NCBI RefSeq assembly: GCF_000189635.1
Contig: NW_002476343.1
Location: 34,324-98,323, forward strand
Direction of reading: 5' to 3'
DNA length: 64,000 nucleotides
From: Tetrahymena thermophila SB210
Taxonomy: Eukaryota; Ciliophora; Oligohymenophorea; Hymenostomatida; Tetrahymenidae
The notes under the pieces are model-generated. The model was given only the letters and a program-made list of their open reading frames with translations. It did not search any database and was not told the origin of the DNA. Shown piece by piece: positions 26,301 to 38,767 of the stretch (positions are counted from its first letter, which is position 1; each line of letters begins with the position of its first letter). The translations under genes were made by a program, and so were the position numbers.

Positions 26301-29300
26301 CCAGTTAGAGCATAATTTAGCCAATATACAAATGTTTTGTAGTTGACAAATATTTCTTTTTCTTAGTCTGATTAAACTCAGACAGTGAATACTACAATAA
26401 TCATTTCGAATATGTCTAATATAGTGTTTAGAAATATAACTTTGAAATAAATTAGACTATAAGGATAGGTAAGCTTATTTAGTTTTTATAACTGCTCAAA
26501 TGTCACAATTGAGAATATTCAAATCGAAAATGTCGAAATATTTGATTTAATTTCAATATTTAAATTTTAAGATATTTCAAATATTTAAATCAGCAATTTA
26601 TCTCTAAAATAGATAAGCTATTAAGCTTCTACTACTACTAATAATAATAGAGTTTTAATTGAAACTAATTAGCTGAAATAGTATTTATTTCAATTCTATT
26701 AAATTCAAATATTAAATATTTAGTAACTTTAAATAGAAAAAATTAATGGAAATGAAAACCAAATAATTTTTGATATTTAATAAAGCAAATAAAATAATTT
26801 CAGTAATGTTTATATAAGTCAAATCTTAAATACACAAATAATTTGTTACGTTAACTTTTTTTAAGAAAGTCTTCAAACAAAATTTTTATATGATGACATT
26901 TTGATTCTAGCAAATTTTAATATTTTAAATTGCCAAAATTTTATTTCTAGTGTAATATACTTTAAAGGAACTTAGCTTTAAGTTACATAATCTCAATTTA
27001 ATTATATTAATTGCTAAAGTTGCACTGGATCAAGCATTAACATATATCAAACTGAAATAATTACAATATAGAATAGCTAATTTTAAAATAACTTTGGGCA
27101 AAATGGCGGTAGTTTAGGAATTATAGAATGTTTAGGTAATTAATCTTAAATAATAAATTCATAATTTATAAGGAATAATGCTTCTAACAGTGGAGGTGCA
27201 ATCTATTTATCTAAATCCTATATTAAACTATCTAATGATGTTTTTAAAGAAAATTTTGCTCTAATTGGAGGAGCTATTAGATATGTTAACGGCAAACCAA
27301 AATATTTTAATAAAAAAGACTTTTAAAGCAGCGGAGTTTAATTTGATTCTAATTCTGCTACTATCCATAGCTAAAACTGGGGCTCATACTTATAATACGT
27401 GGTTCCTTAGTAAATAAATATTAAAAAAGATAGATTAATTTAAGAGTAGCTATAAGAAATAGATAGCTCAAATTTAAAATAAAGATAACTTAAAAAAAGA
27501 TAATATTCATTTAAAAATATATAAAGTGGAGGATTTGTTGATTTGCAATTTTAAATATATGATGAAGAAAATAACCTCCTCAACTATAACATTACTAATT
27601 GCGTAAATAAGATTTATCCTTAATAAATATGCGATGAGTTAAGTCTAATTGAACTTACTTTATTTTCAGAAGATAGTAACATTCTTAGAGTTTTAGGATC
27701 TTATATGGCTTAATACAAGTCATTTATACAGTCAATTTCAGCTTTTTAAATATTAGGAACATAGATTATGGGAAATCCTTAAAGTTAGTAATTTATCATT
27801 TTATAAGCATAAGGTCTAAAGCAGTATGAGGAAATGATAAGCAATGAGGATTTGATTTATTAGTGTAAAATTTATTCTTACATTGAGATAAATAAAATTA
27901 ATAATTTATTTAATAAAAAAAGTATCTGAAAATATCTACTAAGATAAATATGAGATTAATTTTCGTGATTGTCAAATAGGTGAAATATTTTAACTTTCTC
28001 AAGAAATATATTTATGCCATGTGTGTTTATAGGGGACATATTCTCTCTAAACTCCAAATAAAAGTAAATAAATAAATGAATATATTTGAAGTATTTACTC
28101 AATAATTTTTAAAATAATATTTTATAGGTGAATAAACTCAATGCAAATCATGTCCTGAAGAAGCCAGCTTTTGCTTTAAAAACTAAATGGAGCTGAAACT
28201 AGGTTATTGGAAAAGCAAAAACCTCACAGATCTAATTTATTAATGTGATTTTTATGATAATTGTAATGGAGACTAAATGAAAAATTATTGTATTGAGGGG
28301 CATTATGGTCCACTTTGCTAATTTTGTGATGAGAAAGGAGTTATGTGGGGATCATAGTATCAATACAATAACAAGAACGGTTGTGTTAATTGTACAACTA
28401 TGACTATAGTCTATGCTATATTTAGCGCCTTACTAATTACAACAATACTAGTCTTATTTTTTATTTTCAATATATTTCAATCTATAAAAGCATCTTAAAG
28501 AGTTGTTTTAGCTCACTACTTGCGTATTTTTAAGTTTTTAAGCATAAGTAGATCATCTCAAAAAAATGAAGTTAATTTGGCTGTTAAGGCCTTTACTTCA
28601 TTTTTACAACTATATAAATTAATATCAGACTTTAATATAAAGCTTCCTTCAATAATATCTATCGCTCCTGGTCTATTTGGTAAGCTAACAAATTTATAAC
28701 AAAAATATTAAATTAAATTAAACAATGTTAATATAGGAGAACCTTCATCCTCTTTAATTTTCAATACCACATGCTAAATAGCATATTTAGCAACAGATAA
28801 TATGCCTAATTTGTATTGGAAGTCATTGTTTTCTATGCTTTCTCCATTAATGTTTGCCAAATTATTGTTTCTATTTTACTTTATATTGCTACATTAAAAA
28901 TACAACATAAAACTGAATAAAGTAATTAATTAATTTATTGATACCTTAATTGATTTTTAAGTTTTCATCATTTAATTCTCAAATTAAAAATATTAAAATT
29001 TCTACAAAAAAATTAATTTTGGGATTAAAAAAAAAATTCAAAATTATTTTGATTTGAAAATAAAATTTTACCATATTTATAAATATCACTATCAGATAGA
29101 TAATATTATTTATTATTAATTTATTTTTATAAATAGTCTCAACTAATTTTTAGTTTTATTTTCTTACTCTAGTATACATAGCCTAATATTGTTTAGCATT
29201 TGATTTAATAAATTACTTGTAGAGAAATTGATGGAAAGAAGTATATCAGAGCTGATTATACTTACGAATGCTATACTTAATAGCATAAAAACTATATCTT

Positions 29301-30531
29301 TTTAATGCTTGGACCGGGACTTTTGCTATATAGTATAATATATCCTACTTTCATATTTATTGTGCTATATAGATCAAGAAAATAATTAAGTGACGCCTTA
29401 GTTAGATTAAAATATGGATATATCTATTAAGATTATAAAGAAAAATGCTTTTATTGGGAAATACCAAAATATTTGTTGAAGCTGTCTATAATAATAGTTT
29501 TAAATTTTTATAATCCTTCTTCGTAAAGTAAAATTACATTTTTAATTAATTTTTTTTAAAAGCTAAAATTTTTTTAAAAGAATATAAATTCTTAGCTATA
29601 TTTATGGCTATTGTAGCTTACTATGTCTCGTTATGTGTATTTAAACCTTACTAAATAAAAAGGTATTAATAGATAGATTAAAATAGTTCTATTATTTTGA
29701 TGATTGTTTGCCTACTTAACTACTTTTTAAATACGAGTATTAGTGACTTTGAAGTTTATTTTTATTATACACTTTTATTACTTTGCTAATATGTAAATGG
29801 TGGATATTTAGTGTTGCTTATAATCAAATTTTAGTTAATAGCAAATTTCGATTTCATAATAACTAAATTACACTCTAAATTTATTTGTTTATAACAACTT
29901 TTAACAAAAATTAAATTTAGTTCAGAAAAGGATATTTAAAAAGCATTAAAAAATTGGATGATATTATATAAAAAATTATAACAAATTAAAGTATAAAAAT
30001 CACCTAATCTTAATGTTTAAGATCAAATGTAAAATGCTGAAAGATTATAGTTTGATAATAGTAAATATTTATTTAAAAATTTAGCTTAAAAAAATAAATT
30101 ATTATTTTTAAAAAAGATTCCGTATAAGTTAATAACGATAGGGTTAAGAATAGATTAAGCTCTTTATTAGCAAAAAGAAAATTTAAAATAAATTAAATTT
30201 ATGGTTAAATTGAAGTTGACACTATTCTAGAAAATGAAAATTAGTTTTAAAATGATTAAGAAAACACAATGGCTGATTAATCGCCTTTATATTGTAATTT
30301 TTAAAATTTATTTATTTTTAATGACAATAAATTTTAATAAAAGAAGAAAGAAGATCTAGCCAATCAAGTCCTTTATGCACGAAAAGCAATTATACAAGTC
30401 CATTGATTAATATTTACGGAACTATTTAAGTGGATACTCTCCAAGAGGAAATGTAAATTATTTTAGATCAATTATAATAATTAATTCTATTTATCCTAAA
30501 AAAGTAATAATTAAAAATTAACTCAAAATGA
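20345..30531 (+). CDS. Giant membrane protein with PMP-like beta-helix, about 3,014 aa
   Basis: Eleven exons keep one frame: 20345-22819, 22880-23116, 23193-24247, 24722-26072, 26127-27864, 27923-28063, 28128-28921, 29137-29527, 29563-30060, 30117-30293, 30344-30531. The summed length is exactly divisible by three. Order: signal peptide (LKLVLVLLGFYP), Cys-rich segment (residues 25-110), long beta-rich region with propeller-like strands (KKMIIAWDMQYG), then near residues 2030-2100 a parallel-beta-helix stretch with FxxN and GGAI motifs (NNASNSGGAIYL, KENFALIGGAIRY) like polymorphic membrane proteins. A Cys-rich EGF-like module (CKSCPEEASFC, EGHYGPLCQFC) precedes about eight hydrophobic helices and a hydrophilic tail. 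This layout matches a large Tetrahymena family annotated only as transmembrane proteins. Probably at the cell surface or a vacuolar membrane. Function unknown. Confidence 0.85.
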
Positions 30532-31399
30532 ATGAAGAATCGGAAAATCAATTTAATAAAACTAATATTATTCTATAATCTTTTTTTGTTTACTCATCAA
30601 AAGTATTCTTTGTATATATTTTTAAATAAGCAAATAAGCATTTTTAAAAAATATTAATTCGAAGCAAAGCATTGAGCAAAATATTTTACTTATATAGCAT
30701 TTTAATATTAAGTAAAATTAGAGATTATAAATTTGTTTTAAAATTTTATTTGACATAAATTCAATTCAAATCAGTATTTTTTTAAATATTTATATTTTAA
30801 ATTTTTAAATTCCCTAATCTAACTAGTATTAGTGTATTGATACATTAAATTAGAACATTATCTAAAATACATATATAAATTTTACTTATTTTTTGCTAAA
30901 TTTGATTATTTTCTTAAAAGTTATCCTTAATACATTTTCCATTATTTTAATTTTATGAAAAATTAAATTCTTTAAAATAATTATTTAAGATTATTTTTAT
31001 TTGAAATAATTATTTAAGAATATTTTAATTGTAATAATTTCTTAATAAATGTGATTGATTCATAATTTAATTTTTAGGTCTATCTTATTTTTTTATGAAA
31101 AATATAAAGATTTTTTTAGAATTTAGATAATAAATGATTACCATAATTAATATGACTGACAGTATGAAGAGTATAGCTCAATATTAATTTCCCTATTAAT
31201 TTTATATTATATTCTATTAAAAATATTTTTTAATTTTCTTTCTTATTTTTTAAAAATAATTTTTTTAAATATTTATTTTTTATTTGCATATGATTTTAGT
31301 AAAGCAAGCTTTCATTAAATAAATTAATCCTTAACTTTTTGATAAAAATACATTAATTAAATTATTTATTTATTTGATATTGCTTTTAGTTAATTTTAA
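30532..31399. other. Intergenic DNA upstream of cyclophilin
   Basis: AT-rich; no gene supported. A short frame starting near 31152 (MTDSMKSIAQY) has no exon-like boundaries. Confidence 0.5.
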
Positions 31400-31918
31400 A
31401 TGTGTTTTGGTGAGAAAACCTATCCTAATTGTTTTTTTGAGATAGAAATAGATGGAAAATAAGTTGGTATGATCACTTTTAAATTATATGATAAAGTGAC
31501 ACCTAAGACAGCAAGAAATTTCAGAGAGCTTTGCACTGGTTAGAATGGATTTGGTTATAAAGGGATACCATTTCATAGAATATCTAAAAATTTTGTAATT
31601 TAAGGAGGAGATATAACTAATAGAGATGGATCTGGAGGCAAATCTATTTACGGGCAGAGTTTTAAGGATGAAAATTTCAAGCTAACCCATAACAAGCCAG
31701 GAATTCTTTCCATGGCAAATTATGGGCCAAATACAAATGGTTCATAATTCTTCATTACACTAAATGCTTGTGAAGGATTAGACAAATTGCATGTAGTTTT
31801 TGGCGAAGTTGTTTAAGGTATGGACGTTGTTAAAGAAATAGAAAAGGTAGAAACTTATGGAGAAAAGCCAATGGTAAGATGTGTTATAAAAAACTGTGGA
31901 GTTGTATAAGAAGATTGA
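31400..31918 (+). CDS. Cyclophilin-type peptidyl-prolyl isomerase, 172 aa
   Basis: Peptidyl-prolyl cis-trans isomerase that helps proteins fold. A single exon from ATG to TGA gives the whole single-domain fold with no targeting signal, so it is probably cytosolic or nuclear. Family landmarks are [19 protein letters not shown] with Arg60 (equivalent to catalytic Arg55 of human CypA), FVIQGGD with Gln68, NTNGSQFFITL with Phe118 (Phe113), and [15 protein letters not shown] with His131. The position of human Trp121 is Gly126 (CEGLDKLH), a change known to lower cyclosporin affinity in this family. Several Gln codons are TAA or TAG, including the one in CTGQNG. Length is normal for a minimal cyclophilin. 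Confidence 0.96.
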
Positions 31919-32879
31919 ATTTTAATAATCTAATAAAAATACTAATTCTATCAAATTTCTATTTAGTTATCTCAATATAATGTTAAGGATAAGTCAGCAT
32001 GTAATAAAATAGAAAGAACTCGTTCTAACTTGAATTTGGATTTATTAATTAGTGCATTAACCTGATAAATTAAAATAGATACAGAAAAACTATAAAATAA
32101 TACTGACAAAATATATATAATATTTATATTGCTTATTCATTTTTAATGTATAAATAATATTAAATATAATTTTCTTTAGTTATTTTAAAATAGTCTTTTT
32201 AGTTAGTATTCAAGTTATTATTTATAAAATTAATTTGTTAGTAAATTAAATTTTAGTCTTAAAACATTATTAAGTTAAAATTTTTAGATAATTAAATCTT
32301 TTGTTCAATCAATAATGTTCTGAATAAAATTTATTTTAATCGTAAAACCATTAATTAATTACTGTGTAAATTCTCCTTTTTTAAAACTCAATTAAAATAA
32401 TACCAAAAATTTTTTTGATATTATTCACCAAAAATATAGACAAAATTTGATAAGAGGGACATTTTAATTAATATTGGAGAATCTACAGAATGTTGGTTTT
32501 TCTTTTTCTAAATTAAAAAATAAATTGTTTTGTAAAATATTTTTGAATCTTATGTAAAAAATTAAAAAATACTTGAATATGTTTTGATTTCAGGAGAATA
32601 TGTATCTATCTACTTGAAATGTCAAAAGGAGAACTTAAATTAAGAGTTTGATCTCTATCTGATGTATTTGGTTACTTAAAGTCAAAATATATTTATTTTT
32701 ATTAATTAATTATTCAATTATTTTATAAAATTTGCACTCCTAATTACATTAATGTAGAACATTTCTAGAAGACATAAATTAATTAATAAATCAATGAATG
32801 ATCAAAGAATATTTAAGTTTTGATAATAATTTATATTTAAAAATTTCAACAAATTCACTTTTAAAACTATACTGAAATA
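31919..32879. other. Intergenic DNA between cyclophilin and pirin A
   Basis: AT-rich with no coding or RNA feature seen. It contains the promoter of the downstream pirin gene by position only. Confidence 0.5.
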
Positions 32880-33950
32880 ATGTCAAATTAAAATTAAAGA
32901 AATATTGCAAAATTTTTCACTTGTCCTGAAGAAGATGAGGGAGTTGGCGCTAGAGTTATTAGAGTTATTGGTATAATATATTTATTTGTCTTTTTATATA
33001 ATAATTCAAATAATTTAAATTTTTAGGCAGCGACTTTTGTAGAAGATTGGATCCATTTTTGATGCTTGATTATTTTATGGTTAAACTGCCAGCAGGATTT
33101 CCTGATCATCCTCACAGAGGATTCGAAACTGTAACTTATATGTTAGAAGGTACAATGCTTCATGAAGACTTTAAGGGAAATAAGGTATTGCTTTTATTAT
33201 TTAAATAATATTTGGTTTTAATAGAATTACTTTAAAAAAAAGGGTACACTTGAACCTGGAGATATTTAATGGATGACAGCTGGTAAAGGAATTGTCCACG
33301 CTGAGATGCCAGGATCTAAAGATTAAACTTCTTATGGGTTTTAATTGTGGGTAAATTTAGATAAGAGTAATAAAATGTGCGACCCTCAATATTAAGAATT
33401 TAAAGCTGAAAAGCTACCTGTAGTTTAGAGAGAAGGTATATGGATAAGATTGATTGCAGGTGAAGCGTTAGGAGTAATTATTTTATTTTATTACAATCAT
33501 TTTATTAAAACAAATAATTTATTTCAATAGGAAAAAGGACCAATTTTTACAAGAACTCCTGCCTTTTATATGGATGTCAAGCTTGAAAAAAATGTTAAAT
33601 TTGATTAACATATTCCTAGTTAATTTAGAGGAATGATATTCTTATACGAAGGAAGCGTTGTTGCAGGAGGTAATTTATAAGAAGTTGAAGATAAATAGGC
33701 TGCTATTTTTGAACCATAAGAAGAAGCAGAAAATTTACACATCGTTGCTGGTGAAAAAGGTGCTAAATTTATTCTATTTGCTGGTTAACCCCTCAACGAA
33801 GAAATTCATAGTTCTGGACCTTTCGTCCTAGAATCATAAGAAAGTTTAAATTAAACTTTCGAAGATTACGAGTAAGAAAAAAATGGATTTGAAGGAGCTG
33901 GCGATTGGAAATCTGAAATTTAGTTTTTAGCAGAGTTAAATTAAGATTGA
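32880..33950 (+). CDS. Pirin family protein, copy A, 299 aa
   Basis: Pirins are bicupin iron-binding proteins; some act as quercetinases or redox-sensitive nuclear cofactors. Exons are 32880-32970, 33027-33184, 33243-33473 and 33531-33950 (TGA). The metal ligands of the N-terminal cupin are present: His58 and His60 ([12 protein letters not shown]), His102 and Glu104 ([11 protein letters not shown]). The C-terminal cupin includes FLYEGSVVAGG and the family-like segment [12 protein letters not shown]. The N-terminus CPEEDEGVGARVIRVIG matches the usual pirin start after a short extension. It is followed 1.4 kb downstream by a paralogue with identical exon lengths. Which substrate it oxidises, if any, cannot be told. 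Confidence 0.96.
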
Positions 33951-35362
33951 AATAATTTTTAACAAACTTAAAATATATTTATATATAAAAATGTATTAAA
34001 TTTCTTTAAAAAAACTATCTTATCTCTATAAATCTTTTAATTTTAATAAAACCTTCTTTGTAGACCCTTATATATTTATAAATTCAAAATATTTTGCATT
34101 AAATTAATAAATTTCATATCCAATTTTACATTTTTGTGTAGAATTTTGTAAAGTTTTTATTTATTGGTTAAATTTTTAAGTTGATTTTTAAAACAACATT
34201 TTAAATAAAGTAAATTTCCTAAATTCAATTGAAATAGTTGGTAAAACTTATTAGATGGATCAATAAATAGTATTCAAATAAAATTCATCTTTTTTTTGAG
34301 CGTTTGTTGCTTTTTTTATTTATTTTTGAATTTATTTATATTGTTTTTAGTATTTACTGGCTATGAAAAATAGATAAAAAAATTAATTAATTATTTTTAA
34401 TTTTTAATGCCAATTAAAAAAATTAAACATTCTAAATTAATAATTTATATGAGTGTTAAAATTATGCATGCAGTAGTTTAAATATGGGTACAAATTCTTT
34501 TGTTATAAGATTATATTTATAAGTTATTCTCACATAATAATTTTGGTACCATCTTAAATTAAAAGTTCTAGTTTTTTTGAATGTTGATATTTATTATTTA
34601 AAATGATATTTCATTTTTTATTTAAAAAAGAGCTTGCAAATTTATTTATTTGTTTGTTTTTTGTAAAATTGATGATAATAATCATACACTAATAAGTAAC
34701 AACTATACACTTAATAATTTCAAAGTAATTCAATAGGTTATATATTTATTTTTTTAACATTTTCAGGTTATTTGTTTGTATAAAGAATTTAATAATTTGT
34801 ATTACTTTTGTAGTTTATTTTGGCAATATTAATTAAGAAATATTTATTAATTAGTAGATAAGTTCAATCATTCAATAAAAAAATGAATGATAACATCTTG
34901 ATTGCTATACATTATAAAATTAATAAATAAATAGATAAAGGAAATTGATACAATATTAGAAAATGCATGAGAAACGCAATAAATAAATATATAAATAGAT
35001 TTGATAACATATTAGATAAATAAGTAGGTAGAAGTGCTTTCGTTTTTAAAGATTAGTTTATTGAATATAAATAAATGAAATAGTGGTTTTTCTTATTAGA
35101 ATTCAATAGAAAGGCTTAATTTGAATGATAAAAGTATATCTACTCTATCTTATATTAAAGTAATCTTAGTGTTAACTATAAGATACATTAAAAATTACAT
35201 ATTGATAGAAGATTTCCAGAATGAATATAAATTAATATAAACTTTTGAAATTTGTCAACAAACAATTAATAATTAATAAATTAAAACAATAAATAATCAA
35301 ACTATTAAAAATAATCATAACTAATTAACATAAATTTACTTAGCATAACAATAAATTCAGAA
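33951..35362. other. Intergenic DNA between pirin genes
   Basis: AT-rich; no gene, no third pirin copy and no clear repeat of the flanking genes seen. Confidence 0.6.
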
Positions 35363-36427
35363 ATGGCTTCTAAGGCTTTAAGAAGAATATCAAAAGTTTT
35401 TTCTCCTCCTCAACAAAATGAAGGAGTTGGTGCAAGAGTTCATAGAATCATAGGTATGAATAATATTTAAGTGAAAATGTTGTTTTATACAATTTGTATA
35501 AATTTAGGTAACTAACAATGTAGAAGATTGGACCCTTTCTTGATGCTTGATTACTTCTAGGTGAAATTACCTGCAGGTTTTCCTGATCACCCTCACAGAG
35601 GATTTGAGACAGTTACATATATGCTTGATGGTACTATGTTGCATGAAGATTTCAAGGGAAATAAAGTAAATTCATTAAAATTTACTTTCCAACAAATTTA
35701 TAATTAATCCTTTTTTAACTAGGGAAATTTAGAACCAGGTGATATTCAATGGATGACAGCTGGTAAAGGTATTGTTCATGCTGAAATGCCTGGGTCATTT
35801 GACAAAACTTCAGTTGGATTTTAATTGTGGGTTAATTTAGATAAAAAGAATAAAATGTGCGATCCCGAATATCAAGAATATAAATCTGAAAAACTTCCTA
35901 TTGTTAAAAGAGATGGAATATGGATCAGACTAATTGCTGGTGAAGCTCTTGGAGTAATTTTATAAAATTTTTAAAAGCAAATTTTTATTAGTTTATTTTA
36001 ATTATAGGAAAAAGGTCCCATTTTCACAAGAACTCCTGCTTTCTATATGGATGTTAGACTTGAAAAGAATGTTTAATTTGACTAACATATCCCAAAGGAT
36101 TACCAAGGAATGGTATTCTTATATGAAGGAAGCATTAAAATTGGTGAAAACTAAAAAGAAGTTCAAGATAAATAAGCAGCTATCTTTGAGCCAGAGGAAG
36201 GAGAAAATTTAAATATTATTTCTGGTGACAAAGGAGCTAAATTTATCCTCTTTGCTGGTAGACCGATAAAAGAACCTGTATACAGCTATGGGCCATTTGT
36301 TTTAGATTCTTAGTCTAGTTTAAATGATACCTTTGAAGACTATCAAGAAGAGAAAAATGGATTTGAAGGTGCTAGTCAATGGTAATCTGAAATATAATTC
36401 TTAGCAGAGCTTAATAAATCAAAATGA
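35363..36427 (+). CDS. Pirin family protein, copy B, 299 aa
   Basis: Second pirin of the tandem pair. Exons are 35363-35453, 35508-35665, 35723-35953 and 36008-36427 (TGA): 91, 158, 231 and 420 nt, exactly as in copy A, with introns at the same codons. The metal ligands His58/His60 and His102/Glu104 are conserved ([18 protein letters not shown]). The proteins differ mainly at the N-terminus ([16 protein letters not shown] here, without the Cys of copy A) and in the second cupin ([13 protein letters not shown]). The N-terminus is basic and lacks acidic residues, which could give weak mitochondrial targeting, but this is uncertain. It uses CAA for Gln more often than copy A, which suggests higher expression. 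Confidence 0.96.
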
Positions 36428-37876
36428 AAAAAAAATAATTCTTTTTCTATCTGTAAATATTCTATATAAATACTTATAATGTATGCATTGAATAATATAC
36501 TTAAATTTAAATAATTTTTATCATTTAAAATTTCTATTTGAAAATAAAACTAAATCATTAACTCTTTTTATTTATTTTATTATTTTATTGAATGAAATAA
36601 AATCAACAAAAATAAAATAATTAAATATTTTATTATTATTTTTAATAAAATCTGAAATGAAATAAAATTATTTTAATTTATTAATCCTAAATAATAACAA
36701 AGATCGATCATGAAGAAATATGTCATAATTTTTTTATAAGTAAAAGAGCTTTTTTAGATTAATTAGTTGATAGTGAAAAATTCAATAATAGTTTTTGTAA
36801 TTATTCTCCTAAAAACAATTAAAAAAGAAAATAACTAACTAACTAACTAATGTCTTAATTTGATTTTACTCTTATTATTTTTTGAAATAAGATCAATTTT
36901 TTTTATAAAAAATATTTTTATCAATTATTTTCATGGTTATTTAATTAGTATTACTTAAAAATTGACAATCGTTATCAATAAGAGTTTTAAAATTTATATT
37001 TAAATCATGTTTTTAAAAAATAAGGAATATTAATATTATTAACTAAATAAAAATTGAAATGGTTTTTAAATTTTTATTGCGATTATTCTCTTTTAAGTAA
37101 ATAAAAAGCAAAATAATCAAAGAATAAATTGATTTTCTTCTAAAAAAATTGTAAAAAAATAATTTTAATTTATACTTTTATTTAGAAATAAGTCAATTCT
37201 AGATATTATTTATTTATTTATTTATTTACTTCTTTATTTTTGTTTGCATTTAAGTTGTTTATAAAATGAAAATATGAATGGAATTTTTATTTTTTGAAAC
37301 TATAATCTATATTTTAAATGAATTATTTTAAGCAGAAATATAAATATTTAAGATTATAATAAAATTAAAAATTTTAATTATTAATAAAATTATTTTTGAA
37401 ATTATAGAATAAATGGAAATATTATGTTAAACCTTTTTGAATCAATAAATTTAGAATACTAAAGACACATACTATTTTTAAAATTTGATAACATAAATGT
37501 TCTAAAAATAATAATTTATTTCAAAGATGGGTATTATTGTATGTAATTAATATATTTATAAAGATATTTATAATCAGTAAATGGATCGAAACATCTATTT
37601 TACTTTTTAATTAAAATTACTATCAAATCAAATATAGATATTTATTAAATAAAATAAGAGCAAGTAGGAAAAATTCTAAAAAGAAAAGATCTATTTGAAG
37701 ATAATAGTTTATAAAAATAGATTAGATATTTATTTTACTTATTTATTCAACAAATATTAAAAAAGAATGATAGAGAATATATATTTTCTATACAATTTAA
37801 TTATTATAATAACTAAATACTTCAAAATATTGATTTAAGATTATAGGTTTTATGCATTTTATTTAGCAATTATTCC
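36428..37876. other. Intergenic DNA between convergent genes
   Basis: Very AT-rich; 3' flanks of pirin B and of the minus-strand dehydrogenase. TTTA simple repeat at 37209-37232. Nothing else supported. Confidence 0.6.
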
Positions 37877-38767
37877 TCAAAAGAATCTTTTGTACAAAAA
37901 GGCTAAAGAAATGGCTAATAAAGAAACTAATACTAGATTGATCATTCTTTTTGCTTAGACGTGGTTTCCTCTAACTATGCTCGATTCATCATCTGGTTTG
38001 AGTTGAGAACCATTGAAAGGTTAATATTCTTCGCTAGATTGCTATTTAGTACTATAGCATTCAAAAGTTAACTACTTGGGTAAATTTTATGCCTAAAGAG
38101 CTTCAACTATAATTTTAGCTACTGTGGCTCTTGTTATTCTTCCATTACTTCTATCTCCTTATTCAATTGTATAGTTTGTCGTTTTTTTATCTTTTTATGT
38201 GCCAACTAATCCTCCTGGTCTCACTATGATGTAGTTTAATCCACTTTCTCTTAGAGCGTTTTCACCATAAACCTTGTAGCCTAGAGCATTTGATGCGAAT
38301 GAATTAATTAAATAGGAGACAAAATGATAAGGACGAGTGACGCACATAGAGCTTGTGAGAATAAAGTTTTTAACATTGTGCTTTTTGCATAATTGGATTA
38401 ACAACTAAATTACAGTCTCCTCAACTATTCTGGAATCATCTGAGCTTTTGTAATTGTATCCAAGGGCGCTAACTACAGCCTAAACTTTTAATCCTTTTCT
38501 GCTTGGCTCAAATGCTAAGTCCAAAATAGACTTCACTTCTTTTCCACTTTCAATCTTGCTCTTTTACATTTTTGCTTCCTAGAAAAGATCACATTCAAAA
38601 ACAGATTCCATTTAAATCAAATCTTATTTGAAAGATTCTTCTGCTGATTTACGGTTTCTGCTAATCAATCTGATTTGAAAATTCTTACTCAAAAGTTCTT
38701 AAACAACATGATAGCCAGTTCTTCCTGTTCCTCCTACAACTAAAATTATTCCGTTTTCTGGGTTCAT
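37877..38767 (-). CDS. Atypical SDR (NAD(P)-binding) protein with C-terminal anchor, 296 aa
   Basis: Single exon from ATG at 38767 to TGA at 37879-37877. Residues 7-18 (IILVVGGTGRTG) form the Rossmann strand and glycine loop of the NmrA-like or atypical short-chain dehydrogenase type. Further on come VVSALGYN, KNFILTSSMCVTRP (the strand that usually ends with the catalytic Ser), and YIIVRPGGLVG. The classical YxxxK is replaced by YGENA, so standard reductase chemistry is doubtful. The last 23 residues, NLVLVSLLAISLAFLYKRFF at the end, form a hydrophobic helix with basic cap, like a tail anchor facing ER or mitochondrial membranes. It is convergent with pirin B. Substrate unknown. Confidence 0.9.

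Noticed and set aside
30117-30343. Continuous alternative frame through the end of the giant gene
   Set aside because: It gives an implausible basic/hydrophobic tail; splicing 30061-30116 and 30294-30343 gives an acidic, coherent tail and keeps total phase.
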